Shown: piece by piece, positions 1 through 9,814 of the stretch | How positions within the stretch are numbered: the stretch's first letter is position 1 | Layout of the letters: each line of letters begins with the position of its first letter | Notes under the pieces: generated by a model | Seen by the model: only the letters and a program-made list of their open reading frames with translations | The model's database searches: none | What the model was told of the DNA's origin: nothing | Position numbers and translations under genes: made by a program | DNA from: Catalinimonas niigatensis | GTDB lineage: Bacteria; Bacteroidota; Bacteroidia; Cytophagales; Cyclobacteriaceae | DNA: 64,000 nt | Reading direction: 5' to 3' | NCBI RefSeq assembly: GCF_030506285.1 | Contig: NZ_CP119422.1 | Span: forward strand, 5,815,501-5,879,500

Positions 1-119
1 TGGCGCTAGGGGTTATTGAATCAGTTAAAATAATAAAATAATAGAAAATTAATGCATGCGTTCTCACAATAGACCGGCTAAGCTTCCGACTCGTATCTTA
101 AGTCCTGCATTCCGAACTT

Positions 120-860
120 TTAATAAAAATCACTTCCGCCATCAAAATCACTTCCATCTGCTCCAACCCCTCCGTCTCCAAAACTGCCACCACCTAAGTC
201 AAATGAATCAAAACCTTCATAATCATAATATGGGTGAGACAAACCCTGTGCATTCCACGCCAGGTTTTCTTTACTGTGAAATTGGCTAATGGCAGACAAT
301 TCTTGGAGTAGCTGACTATCTACTTTGCCCAGGAGAAATATATTCAATCCCAGTCTGCTTGTCGTTTCTGCAAGCCTGTTCAAATCCTTGTCTCCTTTTT
401 TTAATTCTTTTTCAGACGATTTTAGTAAGGATTTCAAGTGTGCCTTACAGGCTTTCCCTTTCTTTGAGCGTTTATAAAGGTATATTTTAGTGAAAACCGA
501 ATCTACAAAAAAGCCATCCTGTACTAAAGATTCATACACTTGTTTTTTAAAGTTTTGTACATCTTTGCGAGACTTAAACAGTGCGTTCACCAATACCCTG
601 AGAGGGATCCTGATATTTTTCTTTTTGAAAGGGCTCAAAAAAACAGCATGATAGGCCTTCACCTGGATCGTATCAAAATTGTCACCTCTATGGATATGAT
701 AGTGTTTTAATTTAGGCGATTTTTTGGCGACAAGCAGTACTTTCAAATGCATCAATTCTAACAAAGTAAATTTGATGAGTTCTCTACCGGATGCAGTGAT
801 TGGACGCAAAAGCATGACTGACTCAGTAGGATAAATATCGTTCAGGTTCATTGAAATCAT
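120..860 (-). CDS. hypothetical protein with Gly/Asp-rich C-terminus
   Basis: A 246-residue protein with no signal peptide and no family that I recognise. The first ~190 residues are mixed alpha/beta in character, with a Lys-rich middle (about residues 125-160). The last ~35 residues are a low-complexity tail rich in Gly, Asp, Ser, Phe and Tyr (GGGSFGDGGVGADG). Such tails often follow a membrane or surface domain in Bacteroidota, but no clear transmembrane segment is visible. A second Met lies three codons inside the first and could be the true start. It lies 9 bp downstream of the TolB-like lipoprotein gene on the same strand, so co-transcription is possible. The reading frame is long and uninterrupted, so it is probably real; the function is unknown. 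Confidence 0.7.
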   Translation of the reverse strand: MISMNLNDIYPTESVMLLRPITASGRELIKFTLLELMHLKVLLVAKKSPKLKHYHIHRGDNFDTIQVKAYHAVFLSPFKKKNIRIPLRVLVNALFKSRKDVQNFKKQVYESLVQDGFFVDSVFTKIYLYKRSKKGKACKAHLKSLLKSSEKELKKGDKDLNRLAETTSRLGLNIFLLGKVDSQLLQELSAISQFHSKENLAWNAQGLSHPYYDYEGFDSFDLGGGSFGDGGVGADGSDFDGGSDFY

Positions 861-869
861 GTTGTTTTT

Positions 870-2054
870 TTATCGTAATGGTCCGGCAATGAATACCCGT
901 GCATTTTGAGGAGAAACAATTCCTGTGACATCTGCCGGACCGCTGATGTAGGTAACAAACCTTCCGTCGCTGGAGAGCACCGGATTTACACTGGCCTGAT
1001 TGCTTCCCAACGTCAGGTTGACCAATTGCCCATTGATAAAAGCGTATATATCATAAGTGAAGTTATTATCAGCTACGCCCAGATTATTGGCCGAAGAAGA
1101 GAAAACGATCACATTACCGTCGGCTGAAATATCCGGTGTGTGGCTAAATCCATTGGCATCCACAGGGGTAAGTCGGGTATAGCGGGGAATCGTCTGATCA
1201 AAGAGAAAAATATCTACCAGTCCATTCCCATCTTCTGCCCCCGTAAGATCACCCATCTCTGACTCAAACACAATCAGCCTGCCATCCCCACTGATCCTGG
1301 GGCTATCAGAATAGGCTGTAGAGCGTGTAATGGGAATATTGCTGCCATTGGCTGCATCATACAGCCAAACCGAAGGAGACTGCTGGGGACTAAGCTGATC
1401 CACATTGACCCAGGTATGGAAACGTCCGTTGGTAGAAAAATCCACAGGTTGTCCATTGCTGATCACCGGCCCCTGCAAAGTATTTAGTGGAGCTACGATA
1501 TGATTCAAATTGATACTTACGGCCAGTTGTTGCCCGTCAGGAGAGATGATATTGGAGAAGGCTACCAGAGGCGTAATCAGAGGTATGGGTGATGACGGGT
1601 CCTGAGCTCCTTGCTGTATGGGTCGTACTGTATTATTTTCCCATAAGTAGATGGCCGTAGGACTTGAAGGAAGTGCCGGGCTTTGTGAAGCAGTAAACAA
1701 GACACGGTCGCCAGTGTCAGAAATGCTTGCTGATAAAGCATTACTCACCAGGTTAGGAGAAAGTAACAACCAGGTATTATTTTGCCGGTCAAGTCGGTAC
1801 ACATCTATAAAATTATCCTGATCATTAGGGACCAGACGGGCAGAGGTAGTCAACACAATAAAGCGACCATTCCCGGAAATAGCCAGGTTGAACAGTTCAC
1901 CATTTGCTAACTCGTTGGGCAAGGCAGTGTTGGCAAATCCTGAGGGTAAGTTGGCAGCAGGGTTGTTGCCTGTATCAGGAGCAGGGTCATCTTCCGATTG
2001 GCAGGCGATAAGCAAACAGGCCAAAGCAATCATGATTTTGGATAGACTTTTCAT
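870..2054 (-). CDS. TolB-like beta-propeller lipoprotein
   Basis: A 394-residue predicted lipoprotein. The N-terminus is a lipoprotein signal peptide with lipobox LIAC, followed by an acidic linker (QSEDDPAPDTG). The rest is a series of WD40/PD40-type blades: repeats of the form 'ISGNGRFIVLTT', 'ISPDGQQLAVS', 'ISGDGRLIVFES', 'ISADGNVIVFSS' and 'LSSDGRFVTYIS' are spaced about 50-60 residues apart. This matches the TolB/PD40 propeller family, which usually gives periplasmic or surface-exposed binding scaffolds, not enzymes. There is no peptidase domain after the propeller. The partner is unknown. The ATG sits next to a normal signal peptide, so the start is well supported. Confidence 0.85.
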   Translation of the reverse strand: MKSLSKIMIALACLLIACQSEDDPAPDTGNNPAANLPSGFANTALPNELANGELFNLAISGNGRFIVLTTSARLVPNDQDNFIDVYRLDRQNNTWLLLSPNLVSNALSASISDTGDRVLFTASQSPALPSSPTAIYLWENNTVRPIQQGAQDPSSPIPLITPLVAFSNIISPDGQQLAVSINLNHIVAPLNTLQGPVISNGQPVDFSTNGRFHTWVNVDQLSPQQSPSVWLYDAANGSNIPITRSTAYSDSPRISGDGRLIVFESEMGDLTGAEDGNGLVDIFLFDQTIPRYTRLTPVDANGFSHTPDISADGNVIVFSSSANNLGVADNNFTYDIYAFINGQLVNLTLGSNQASVNPVLSSDGRFVTYISGPADVTGIVSPQNARVFIAGPLR

Positions 2055-3235
2055 AGGATGGGTACTTCTGGATTTGAAAGTTAGTAGTAAGGTTCTATGA
2101 GGTAAATAGAAGTAACCCAGGGAAAGTCATCAGGCACTTGTAAATTTTTCTGTATTCATACAAGAAACTGATTTGGTAATTATGTTCTGTCACCTCAAAG
2201 ATAAGAATTAGGGCTATGGCAAATAGTAAGTAGTTGAGCATAAATAATAAGATGTATATTTGATGTAAAATATTGATATTCAGTACTTTATGTTTGTGTG
2301 AAAAAGTGCGGTTGGTTAAAACTCTTTAGGACATGTTTGCATAGGGTGTCATGATATTTTGTCAAAATGATAGCGACAAGCATCAGTTGTAAAAATGCAA
2401 TCAAAGACTCTATCTTTTTTCGTAGCCACCTGGTGCGGACTAATTCGTGCGATAAGTCTTTAATTCTTAGGCAACCCGGAACGGGGTTCCCGGTAGCTCA
2501 CCTCCAACACTTTCAGTTCTTTTGTATAGTATTTTTTGAAGTTAGCCTTTGTGTTGTTAATCTAAAGGGCAACCCGTTTCCGTTTATTTTTCCTGGTTTT
2601 CTGCCTCTGTATACCTGGTTTGGTGTGAGGTATCGCAGTCAACCACGTGGATATTTATAGTTGTAGATATAAATGGCTCGTACTATAACGCATTAGCAAA
2701 GTCTAATCTCAGCCAGTGCTCCAGACATAGGCTGGGTCCCCTGAAAAATTAATTTTCCTCAGAAAGTAGTCGTGTCAATAGATTCCTGCAAGCTCTTAAA
2801 AGCTGTGCCTTCACTCCCCAATTAGGTAACCCACTCAAGCAGGCTGCGTAAGGTCCTTCTCATCTTCCACCGTAGCTCTGCATCGACTACAAGGGAATAA
2901 TTAAAAATGCTAAACACCGGATCGTATTTAAATGTCCGCCCAAATACTTACACATAAAAAAAGGTGAAAATTTTACTCATTGCTAAAAAAATGATGTATC
3001 AACTAAATTAATTAAGTACAATCTTTATCTAAGAAATAAGACTTTTTTTAGTGTTTTAAGTGCCTTTTTTCTAAAAAATAATTACTCGTCTTCTTTTTTA
3101 TACATCCTAACCCAAGCTGGTTTTACTTATTTTTCCTTCAAAATAATGCCGTAGGATTTCTTCCAGCCCGCAAACATAAGTAACACTAATATTGCGGGAT
3201 TAGAAATATAAGTTCTTTAGATAGGAAGAGTTACT
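2055..3235. other. gene-poor stretch with a recombinase relic
   Basis: About 1.2 kb between divergent genes. It holds the resolvase relic described separately at 2693-2878. The rest is AT-rich with no convincing reading frame. A 97-codon frame at 2367-2660 has no recognisable motif and is not called. The last ~250 bases before the adhesin gene should contain its promoter, but no clear Bacteroidota -33/-7 pair was found. Confidence 0.6.
2693..2878 (-). pseudogene. serine recombinase (resolvase/invertase) relic
   Basis: On the minus strand one frame, broken by two internal stops, reads LLEWVT-stop-LGSEGTAFKSLQESIDTTTF-stop-GKLIF, then GALAEIRL and a stop. This matches the conserved catalytic-domain segment of Tn3-type resolvases and DNA invertases, where 'GxxFxSLxEsIDTTTpgGkLiFhifgaLAEFERdli' is typical. 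The N-terminal catalytic-serine region and the C-terminal helix-turn-helix are both missing. The remnant is short, carries nonsense mutations and an insertion of a few residues between LIF and GALAE, so it cannot be functional. It marks a former mobile element upstream of the adhesin operon. Confidence 0.7.
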
Positions 3236-6200
3236 ATGAAAAAGTGTTTGTCGCTTGCATTTCTGTTATGTGTATTTGTCCAGAGTTATGCCAAAATCCC
3301 TAATGGACTTACTCTGCCTGAACTTGTTGCATATCGAACAGGACTAAAAGAGCATATACAGTTTAGTGTCAGTAGTACATTGGCGGTTGACACTGATAGT
3401 GATGGAGTGGATGATCTTACTGATCAGGATGATGACAATGATGGAATCCTGGACATGGCAGAAGCCGTGGGCGGGAATAATCCTGTGGGAGATGCAGATG
3501 GCGATGGTATACCAAACTACATGGATGTTGTTCAAGGCCTTGGGAGCGGAGATGGTTCCCAGACAGATTATACGGATAGCAATGGTAATGGTATACCTGA
3601 TGTATATGATATAGATGGAGATGGGCTTGCCAATCATCTGGACCTGGATAGTGACAATGATGGTATTCCTGACAACATAGAAGCACAGACTACCTTAGGA
3701 TATTTGGTGCCTAATACAGATAATGCCGCTACCTATATAGCCAATCATGGGTTGAACTCAGCCTACACCATCGGTGGAGGATACAGCAGAGAGGGCATCC
3801 TTCCTATTGACACAGATGGCGATGCCCCCGAAAACCGCCCTGATTACCTGGATACCAACAGCGATAACGAAGGCGAAATAGATACCAAAGAAGCGGGCTT
3901 TGTAGTAGCTTCCAGCAGTAGCGATGTGGATCATGATGGCTTGCTGGATGCGTATGAGCGTGGCACGCCCAATGATGGCTATGTACCCAATGATGGCATC
4001 ACCAATCCCTCTGTGATTTTTACAGATAGTGACAGCGATGTAAATTCCGGAGGAGATGTCAACTACCGCGATGATGTTAACGATTCTCCCGGAATCATGT
4101 GCGGCCCGGTCAGTACCTTGTACCAGACGGTAGGTAACAGCAGTACAGGCAAGTCTGAAGTGTATCGGTACAATCCCTTTTTGCAGCAATACCTGAAAGT
4201 CGGTGAATTAGAAGGCGCGAGCAATAGTTCTGCGAGTAACTCCGCTTACAATGCAGTTACCCAATACGTCTACTCTTACGACAATGGAGGTAAGACATTA
4301 AGAGTCTATGATCCTGCTGATGACTTTACTTTTGTAGGCGAAATTACCATCACCGGAACTACCCAGAATTTCAATAATGTATTATTTGCCCAGGATAACC
4401 TGCTGGGATTTATTGTAAATAACAGGATTATCAAGTTTGATGTAAGTGCAATCACTTCATATCCAGCTACGGTGAGCGTTACAGAAATACCCGTCACAGG
4501 CACCTTTTCCTCTGCTGCAGATTATGCATTGTTAGGAGATTATGTATATGGAGCTTCCAATGCAAGTCCCGCCCGTTTGGTTAAGGTACATGTAAATACC
4601 GGAGTTTCTGTCCGGTTTGACCTGACTTTAGCCAATAATACGACCAACAATGATGCCCTTGGAACTACTTACGGAGCTGCATGGCAGGACAGGTTTGGTA
4701 ACTTTTATACCTTCAACAATACCAATGGCGATATCTACAAGATTACCGATGTAGCCAATGCTACCAATGGAACGGCGCTAACCAAAATTTTGCTGGCTGC
4801 TCCGTCTGGACAAAATGATGGGTTTGGTTGTGAGCTCAACCCCGACCCTCTGGACTGGGATGGAGATACGTATAGTGACGATATAGACTTAGATGATGAT
4901 AACGATGGTATCCTTGATACAGATGAAGATGCCAATACCGATGGTGATGACGATCCGCTGACCGAATTCACAGATACCGATGGTGATAACATCCCGGATG
5001 CCTACGACCTTGACTCTGACGGAGATGGCATACCTGATAACGTGGAGGCACAAACTACTGCTGGCTATATTGCTCCCAGTGGTATTTATACTAATGGCTT
5101 GGATAATGCTTATGTAGGTGGCCTTACTCCAATAAACACGGATGCCGCTTTCCCTAACTCCGATTTGATACCGGATTATCTGGATGTAGATTCGGATAAT
5201 GATGGGATTTATGATGTCGTAGAGGCCAATCTGGTGCTTTCAGGCAGAGACTACGATGGAGACGGACTTGATAACAACATAGATACCGTAGTAGGCCTGG
5301 ATGATCCCAATGGTATTGTCAATGATCCTGGTGCTTTGCCCAACTCAGATGGGATCAACGATATTGATGTCAGAGATGCCAGAGACAGCGATGGAGATGG
5401 GATTCAGGACGTATCGGATGATGATGATGACAATGATGGTATTCCTGATACAGAAGAAGTAAGTGGGGGCTATGATCCACTGGGGGATGCCGACAGAGAT
5501 GGGGCACCTAACTTTGCAGATGTAAGCCAGGGAGTGGGGAGCGGAGATGGCTCCAGCACTGACTATACAGATAGCAACAGCAATGGAGTTCCGGATGTAT
5601 TTGATGTGGATGGAGACGGAATAGTGAACCATCTGGACCTGGATAGCGACAACGATGGTATCTATGATGCTGTGGAAGCAGCTCACGGGCAGGCACAGAC
5701 AGGAGGCAGAGTGAATGGCAGTGTAGGAGCAGATGGCTTGCCCGATGTTGTGCAAAATGCCGACAACGATCCGATCAATTATATCCTTGCCGATTCAGAA
5801 ACCACTCCTGATGGTACCGCAGACTTCCTGGAAAGAGATGCGGATGGCGATGGCTGTAATGACGTAAGAGAAGCAGGTTTTACCGATGATGATGACAATG
5901 GCTTTCCCGGTGCAGGTACTTTTGGCGCAGGACTTTTGGTGAATATCAATGGTGTGGTTACTTCCGGCAGTGATGGTTATACTACTCCAAATGCTAACTA
6001 CACAAACGATGCTGTTAAGATCGCCTGTAACAGAGCACCCACTTCTGCCAATAAAACGTTGTCTGCCAGTGAAGATACGCCTCTGCTGGTATCCGCTGCT
6101 GACCTGGGTTATAATGATCCTGATGGCGATGTGCTCAGCAAAATTACCATCAATACTGTACCTGCTCCTGGAACCCTCTTCCTGGACGCTGATACTGATG

Positions 6201-9200
6201 GAATAGTAGATGCGGGCGAAGCACTGTCTGACAATGACGAAATCACCAAAGCCCAATTGGATGCCGGTTTACTGAAGTTTTTGTCAGCTGAGCATGGCAA
6301 TGGCACAGGCTATACTGCTTTCACTTTTACGGTCAATGATAGCTTTACAGATGCAGTGAGCTCCAGTACCATCACCTTTGATGTGGCGGCCGTAAATGAC
6401 GCCCCTACCTCAGCGAATAAAACCCTGACAAGCGATGAAGATGTAGTTCTGACAATTGCCGCCACCGACCTGGGCTATGCCGATGTGGACAATGATGCTC
6501 TGGGCAAGATTACCATCCCGCAGATTCCAACTACAGGAACCTTATTCCTGGATGCTGACGATGATGGAGTGATAGATGCCAGTGAAATCCTGTCCAATAC
6601 AGATGAAGTGAGCAAAGCAGACCTGGATGCCAGCAGGCTGAAATATCTACCAGCAGCCAACGGCAATGGCGCAGCTTATGCAAGTTTCAACTTCATCGTA
6701 AATGATGGTACAGCGGATGCAGCAAGCTTCAGTACAATTACTTTCAACATTACAGCAATCAATAATGCACCTACGGCGGACAACGAAAGCGTGACCACTG
6801 ATGAAGATACAGGCTATACTTTTACTGCAGGAGATTTCTCAGCCCATTATGGTGATATAGAAAATGATGCCTTTGATGGTATCAGGATTACTGGCTTGCC
6901 TACAGCCGGTAGCTTAAAGCTTGCTGGAGTAGATATTGTGTTGAATGATGAGATTAGCCTGTCTGATTTTACAAATGGTGATCTGGTATTTACACCAGCA
7001 GCCAATCAGCATGGCGCACCTTATGCCACCTTTACCTTTCAGGTGAAAGATGATGGAGATGCTTTTAGCACAGATTATACTCTGACTGTAAATGTCACTG
7101 CAGTGGGTGATGCACCGATTAGTGCTGATCATACCATCTCGACTGATGAGGACATGGCTTACACTTTTGCAAATCCTGACTTTTCTTTCAGCGATGTCTC
7201 CGACGTAGACAATTTTGCTTCGGTCATCATCAGTAGTTTGCCTGCCCAGGGAACTTTGTACTACAATGGAGTAGCGGTAAGCCAAATGGATGTGACCAGC
7301 GAAACTGCTTTTGCTGATCGTACATTATTCAGTTTCACAGCGGAAGAAAATGCTAACGGTACTGCTTACACCTCTTTTGGATTTAAAGTCTTAGATGATG
7401 CAGGAGATGTCAGCGTTCTTCATACCATCACGGTAGATGTCAATGCAGTAAATGACGCACCCACACTGAGCATGGTAAATAAACCTGCGGCCCAGGCAAA
7501 AGTGACCAACTTCTCTGCTGCCGATTTTACGGATCAGTTCAGTGATGTAGAGGGTGATGTGCTGACCAAAATTCAGATCGTAAGTCTGCCTGACGATGGG
7601 ACTTTACAATTGAATGGCGTAGATGTAGTCCTCAACGATGAAATTGCTATCGCGGATCTGTCAAATCTGACTTTCACTCCGCATGCTGTGTTTACGGGAA
7701 CCACTACGTTTGGCTGGAAAGCTTTTGATGGGACCGCTTATTCGGTCAGCGCTGCGCAGGTAAGTATGAATGTAGTACCCCAGCAGTCTCCGGTACTGAC
7801 CAATTCGCCTAAAGCGGGTCAGGAAGATGAGAGCCTGGCGTTTGCCGCCACAGATTTTAGCAGCCATTTCAGCGATGGAGATGGCGATCCTTTGACCAAA
7901 ATACAGATCACTACTCTGCCAGACCATGGTACGCTCTACCTGAATGGTGTAGTGATCAACGCCAATACCGAAATTGCCGTAGCCGACTTAGACCTGCTAA
8001 CTTTTGTGCCGGATGCAGATTTTAACGGATCTACTTCCTTCATATGGAAAGCCCATGATGGATTCCAGTACTCTGATGTAGACGCCAAGGTTGAACTGAC
8101 AGTCTCTGCCGTACAGGATAAGCCAGTGGTAGGTGAAGTCCCTAAAACCGGAAAAGAAGACGAAGAGATCACCTTTTCGGCTACAGATTTTCCAGCGCAC
8201 TTCAGTGATGCTGACGGTGAAAGTCTGGCTAAAATCCAGATCATCAGCTTGCCTGAAAACGGTACGCTGCTGCTCAATGGAGTGGTTGTAGCAGTCAACG
8301 ATGAAATTCCTGCGGCTCAGCTAAACCAGCTTGTCTTTTCACCTGATGAAAATTATAGTGGAACCACCAGTTTCTCCTGGAAAGGAAGCGATGGCACCGA
8401 CTATGCTGAAAATACAGCTACAGTAAATATTGAAGTGGAAGCGGTAGCAGACGGAGTACCTGTCGCAACTCCGGCCACCTTTGAAATGGATGAAGGTGCT
8501 ACGCTTAGCCAAGGAGCATTGGCAGTGTATGTGACCGATCCTGAAGGAAGCGGCATCAGTTTTTCCACGGTGCCTGTTGTTGCTCCTGCCCATGGTACGC
8601 TTGTACTTCATAGCGATGGTACATTCACCTACACGCCGCAGGCTGGATATGTAGGAGAAGATAGTTTTACCTATGAGGTTTGCGATCACAGTACGCCTGC
8701 GCAATGCATATCCGGTACCGTAAAGATCAGCGTAGGGAAGGAAAATCCGGCAGACAGTGATAGCGATCAGGATGGTATTCCTGATGCTGTGGAGATAGGT
8801 AGCGATCCTGCTCATCCGCTGGATACTGATGGTGACGGGACACCTGACTTTCAGGATACGGACAGTGACAACGATGGCATTCCCGATAGCAGGGAAGCAG
8901 GAAGCCAGCCGGAACATCCTGTAGATACTGACGGTGATGGTGTACCAGATACGCTGGATACGGACAGTGATGGGGATGGTATCACCGATCATGCAGAAGC
9001 AGGAACAGACCCTGCTCATCCGGTGGATAGTGATAATGATGGCATACCCGATTATCTGGAAACCGACAGCGACGATGATGGTATTCCTGACGCAGTAGAG
9101 GTAGGTGCTCATGCTGCTCAGCCTCGGGATACTGACGGTGACGGTATACCAGATTTTCAGGATAAGGATAGCGACAATGACGGTATCCCTGATGCCATAG

Positions 9201-9802
9201 AATTTGGCAACAATCCTGCCCAGCCTCTGGATACGGATGGCGACGGTATTCCTGACTATCAGGATACAGATAGTGATGGTGATGGATTGCCTGATTCCTT
9301 TGAAGCAGGGGCAAACCCTGAGCAGCCTGTAGATACTGACAAGGACGGTATTCCGGACATGAGAGAAGTAGATAGCGACAATGATGGCGTTCCGGATGCG
9401 ACCGAAGTCGGAAGTGATCCGAACCACCCCCGCGACCTGGATGGAGATGGTATACCTGATTTTCAGGAAACCGACAGCGACGGCGACGGCATTGCGGATA
9501 ATGAGGAAGATGTGATCGTCATCTACAAAGGCTTTTCGCCCAACAATGACGGCAAAAACGAGCTGTGGCTGATAGATGGCATTGAGAACTATCCTGACAA
9601 TACTGTACAGATTTTCAATCGCTGGGGCAATAAGGTGTATGAAGTCAAAGGGTATAATAACCGGGATCGTGCCTGGAGCAGTGAGTCTTCTCTCGGTCTG
9701 GTCCTTGGCGACGCTCAAGTACCTGACGGCACCTACTTCTATATTATTGATTTAAAGGATGGTAAACAGGCCCGCAAAGGCTACATCACCGTACACCGCT
9801 AA
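3236..9802 (+). CDS. giant T9SS-secreted adhesin with TSP3 and cadherin-like repeats
   Basis: A 2188-residue surface protein. Residues 1-19 are a signal peptide. Calcium-binding thrombospondin type-3 repeats (DxDxDGxxD) occupy about 50-280, 535-930 and 1840-2090. Residues ~286-531 resemble a propeller-like DUF6923 region. About 930-1735 holds seven or so tandem cadherin-like modules of ~100 residues, each with a 'DEDxxxxF...G(T/S)L' core, followed by one Big/VCBS-like module (~1735-1830). The C-terminus (~2095-2188; FSPNNDGKNELW, IFNRWGNKVYEV, PDGTYFYIID) is the gliding-motility-associated CHU_C domain, a type B T9SS sorting signal. It is therefore exported by T9SS and anchored outside. It starts an operon with PorP/SprF and OmpA-like genes 12 bp apart. 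Probable role: adhesion, gliding or matrix. The substrate is unknown. Confidence 0.93.
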   Translation: MKKCLSLAFLLCVFVQSYAKIPNGLTLPELVAYRTGLKEHIQFSVSSTLAVDTDSDGVDDLTDQDDDNDGILDMAEAVGGNNPVGDADGDGIPNYMDVVQGLGSGDGSQTDYTDSNGNGIPDVYDIDGDGLANHLDLDSDNDGIPDNIEAQTTLGYLVPNTDNAATYIANHGLNSAYTIGGGYSREGILPIDTDGDAPENRPDYLDTNSDNEGEIDTKEAGFVVASSSSDVDHDGLLDAYERGTPNDGYVPNDGITNPSVIFTDSDSDVNSGGDVNYRDDVNDSPGIMCGPVSTLYQTVGNSSTGKSEVYRYNPFLQQYLKVGELEGASNSSASNSAYNAVTQYVYSYDNGGKTLRVYDPADDFTFVGEITITGTTQNFNNVLFAQDNLLGFIVNNRIIKFDVSAITSYPATVSVTEIPVTGTFSSAADYALLGDYVYGASNASPARLVKVHVNTGVSVRFDLTLANNTTNNDALGTTYGAAWQDRFGNFYTFNNTNGDIYKITDVANATNGTALTKILLAAPSGQNDGFGCELNPDPLDWDGDTYSDDIDLDDDNDGILDTDEDANTDGDDDPLTEFTDTDGDNIPDAYDLDSDGDGIPDNVEAQTTAGYIAPSGIYTNGLDNAYVGGLTPINTDAAFPNSDLIPDYLDVDSDNDGIYDVVEANLVLSGRDYDGDGLDNNIDTVVGLDDPNGIVNDPGALPNSDGINDIDVRDARDSDGDGIQDVSDDDDDNDGIPDTEEVSGGYDPLGDADRDGAPNFADVSQGVGSGDGSSTDYTDSNSNGVPDVFDVDGDGIVNHLDLDSDNDGIYDAVEAAHGQAQTGGRVNGSVGADGLPDVVQNADNDPINYILADSETTPDGTADFLERDADGDGCNDVREAGFTDDDDNGFPGAGTFGAGLLVNINGVVTSGSDGYTTPNANYTNDAVKIACNRAPTSANKTLSASEDTPLLVSAADLGYNDPDGDVLSKITINTVPAPGTLFLDADTDGIVDAGEALSDNDEITKAQLDAGLLKFLSAEHGNGTGYTAFTFTVNDSFTDAVSSSTITFDVAAVNDAPTSANKTLTSDEDVVLTIAATDLGYADVDNDALGKITIPQIPTTGTLFLDADDDGVIDASEILSNTDEVSKADLDASRLKYLPAANGNGAAYASFNFIVNDGTADAASFSTITFNITAINNAPTADNESVTTDEDTGYTFTAGDFSAHYGDIENDAFDGIRITGLPTAGSLKLAGVDIVLNDEISLSDFTNGDLVFTPAANQHGAPYATFTFQVKDDGDAFSTDYTLTVNVTAVGDAPISADHTISTDEDMAYTFANPDFSFSDVSDVDNFASVIISSLPAQGTLYYNGVAVSQMDVTSETAFADRTLFSFTAEENANGTAYTSFGFKVLDDAGDVSVLHTITVDVNAVNDAPTLSMVNKPAAQAKVTNFSAADFTDQFSDVEGDVLTKIQIVSLPDDGTLQLNGVDVVLNDEIAIADLSNLTFTPHAVFTGTTTFGWKAFDGTAYSVSAAQVSMNVVPQQSPVLTNSPKAGQEDESLAFAATDFSSHFSDGDGDPLTKIQITTLPDHGTLYLNGVVINANTEIAVADLDLLTFVPDADFNGSTSFIWKAHDGFQYSDVDAKVELTVSAVQDKPVVGEVPKTGKEDEEITFSATDFPAHFSDADGESLAKIQIISLPENGTLLLNGVVVAVNDEIPAAQLNQLVFSPDENYSGTTSFSWKGSDGTDYAENTATVNIEVEAVADGVPVATPATFEMDEGATLSQGALAVYVTDPEGSGISFSTVPVVAPAHGTLVLHSDGTFTYTPQAGYVGEDSFTYEVCDHSTPAQCISGTVKISVGKENPADSDSDQDGIPDAVEIGSDPAHPLDTDGDGTPDFQDTDSDNDGIPDSREAGSQPEHPVDTDGDGVPDTLDTDSDGDGITDHAEAGTDPAHPVDSDNDGIPDYLETDSDDDGIPDAVEVGAHAAQPRDTDGDGIPDFQDKDSDNDGIPDAIEFGNNPAQPLDTDGDGIPDYQDTDSDGDGLPDSFEAGANPEQPVDTDKDGIPDMREVDSDNDGVPDATEVGSDPNHPRDLDGDGIPDFQETDSDGDGIADNEEDVIVIYKGFSPNNDGKNELWLIDGIENYPDNTVQIFNRWGNKVYEVKGYNNRDRAWSSESSLGLVLGDAQVPDGTYFYIIDLKDGKQARKGYITVHR
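8753..9508 (+). repeat. 34-residue (102-bp) TSP3 tandem repeat
   Basis: Within the adhesin gene a 34-residue unit, of the form TDSDxDGIPDxxEVGxxP followed by xxPxDTDGDGIPDxxD, occurs seven times in tandem plus a partial eighth. Units differ at several positions, so the array is old, not freshly amplified. Each unit carries two calcium-type DxDxDG loops. Confidence 0.9.
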
Positions 9803-9814
9803 TCCACTAAGTAA

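Noticed and set aside
2367-2660. 97-codon plus-strand frame
   Set aside because: No motif, no homology and a composition like the surrounding non-coding DNA.
3344-7927. Several 85-150 codon antisense frames inside the adhesin gene
   Set aside because: All are shadows of the DxDxDG and cadherin-like coding sequence, with no start context or homology.
8339-9718. 459-codon open frame on the minus strand, opposite the adhesin TSP3 repeats
   Set aside because: It mirrors the low-complexity, repeat-rich coding of the adhesin; the antisense of GAT/GAC-rich repeats lacks stops. Its product is a repeat of Ile/Val/Arg strings with no family match.
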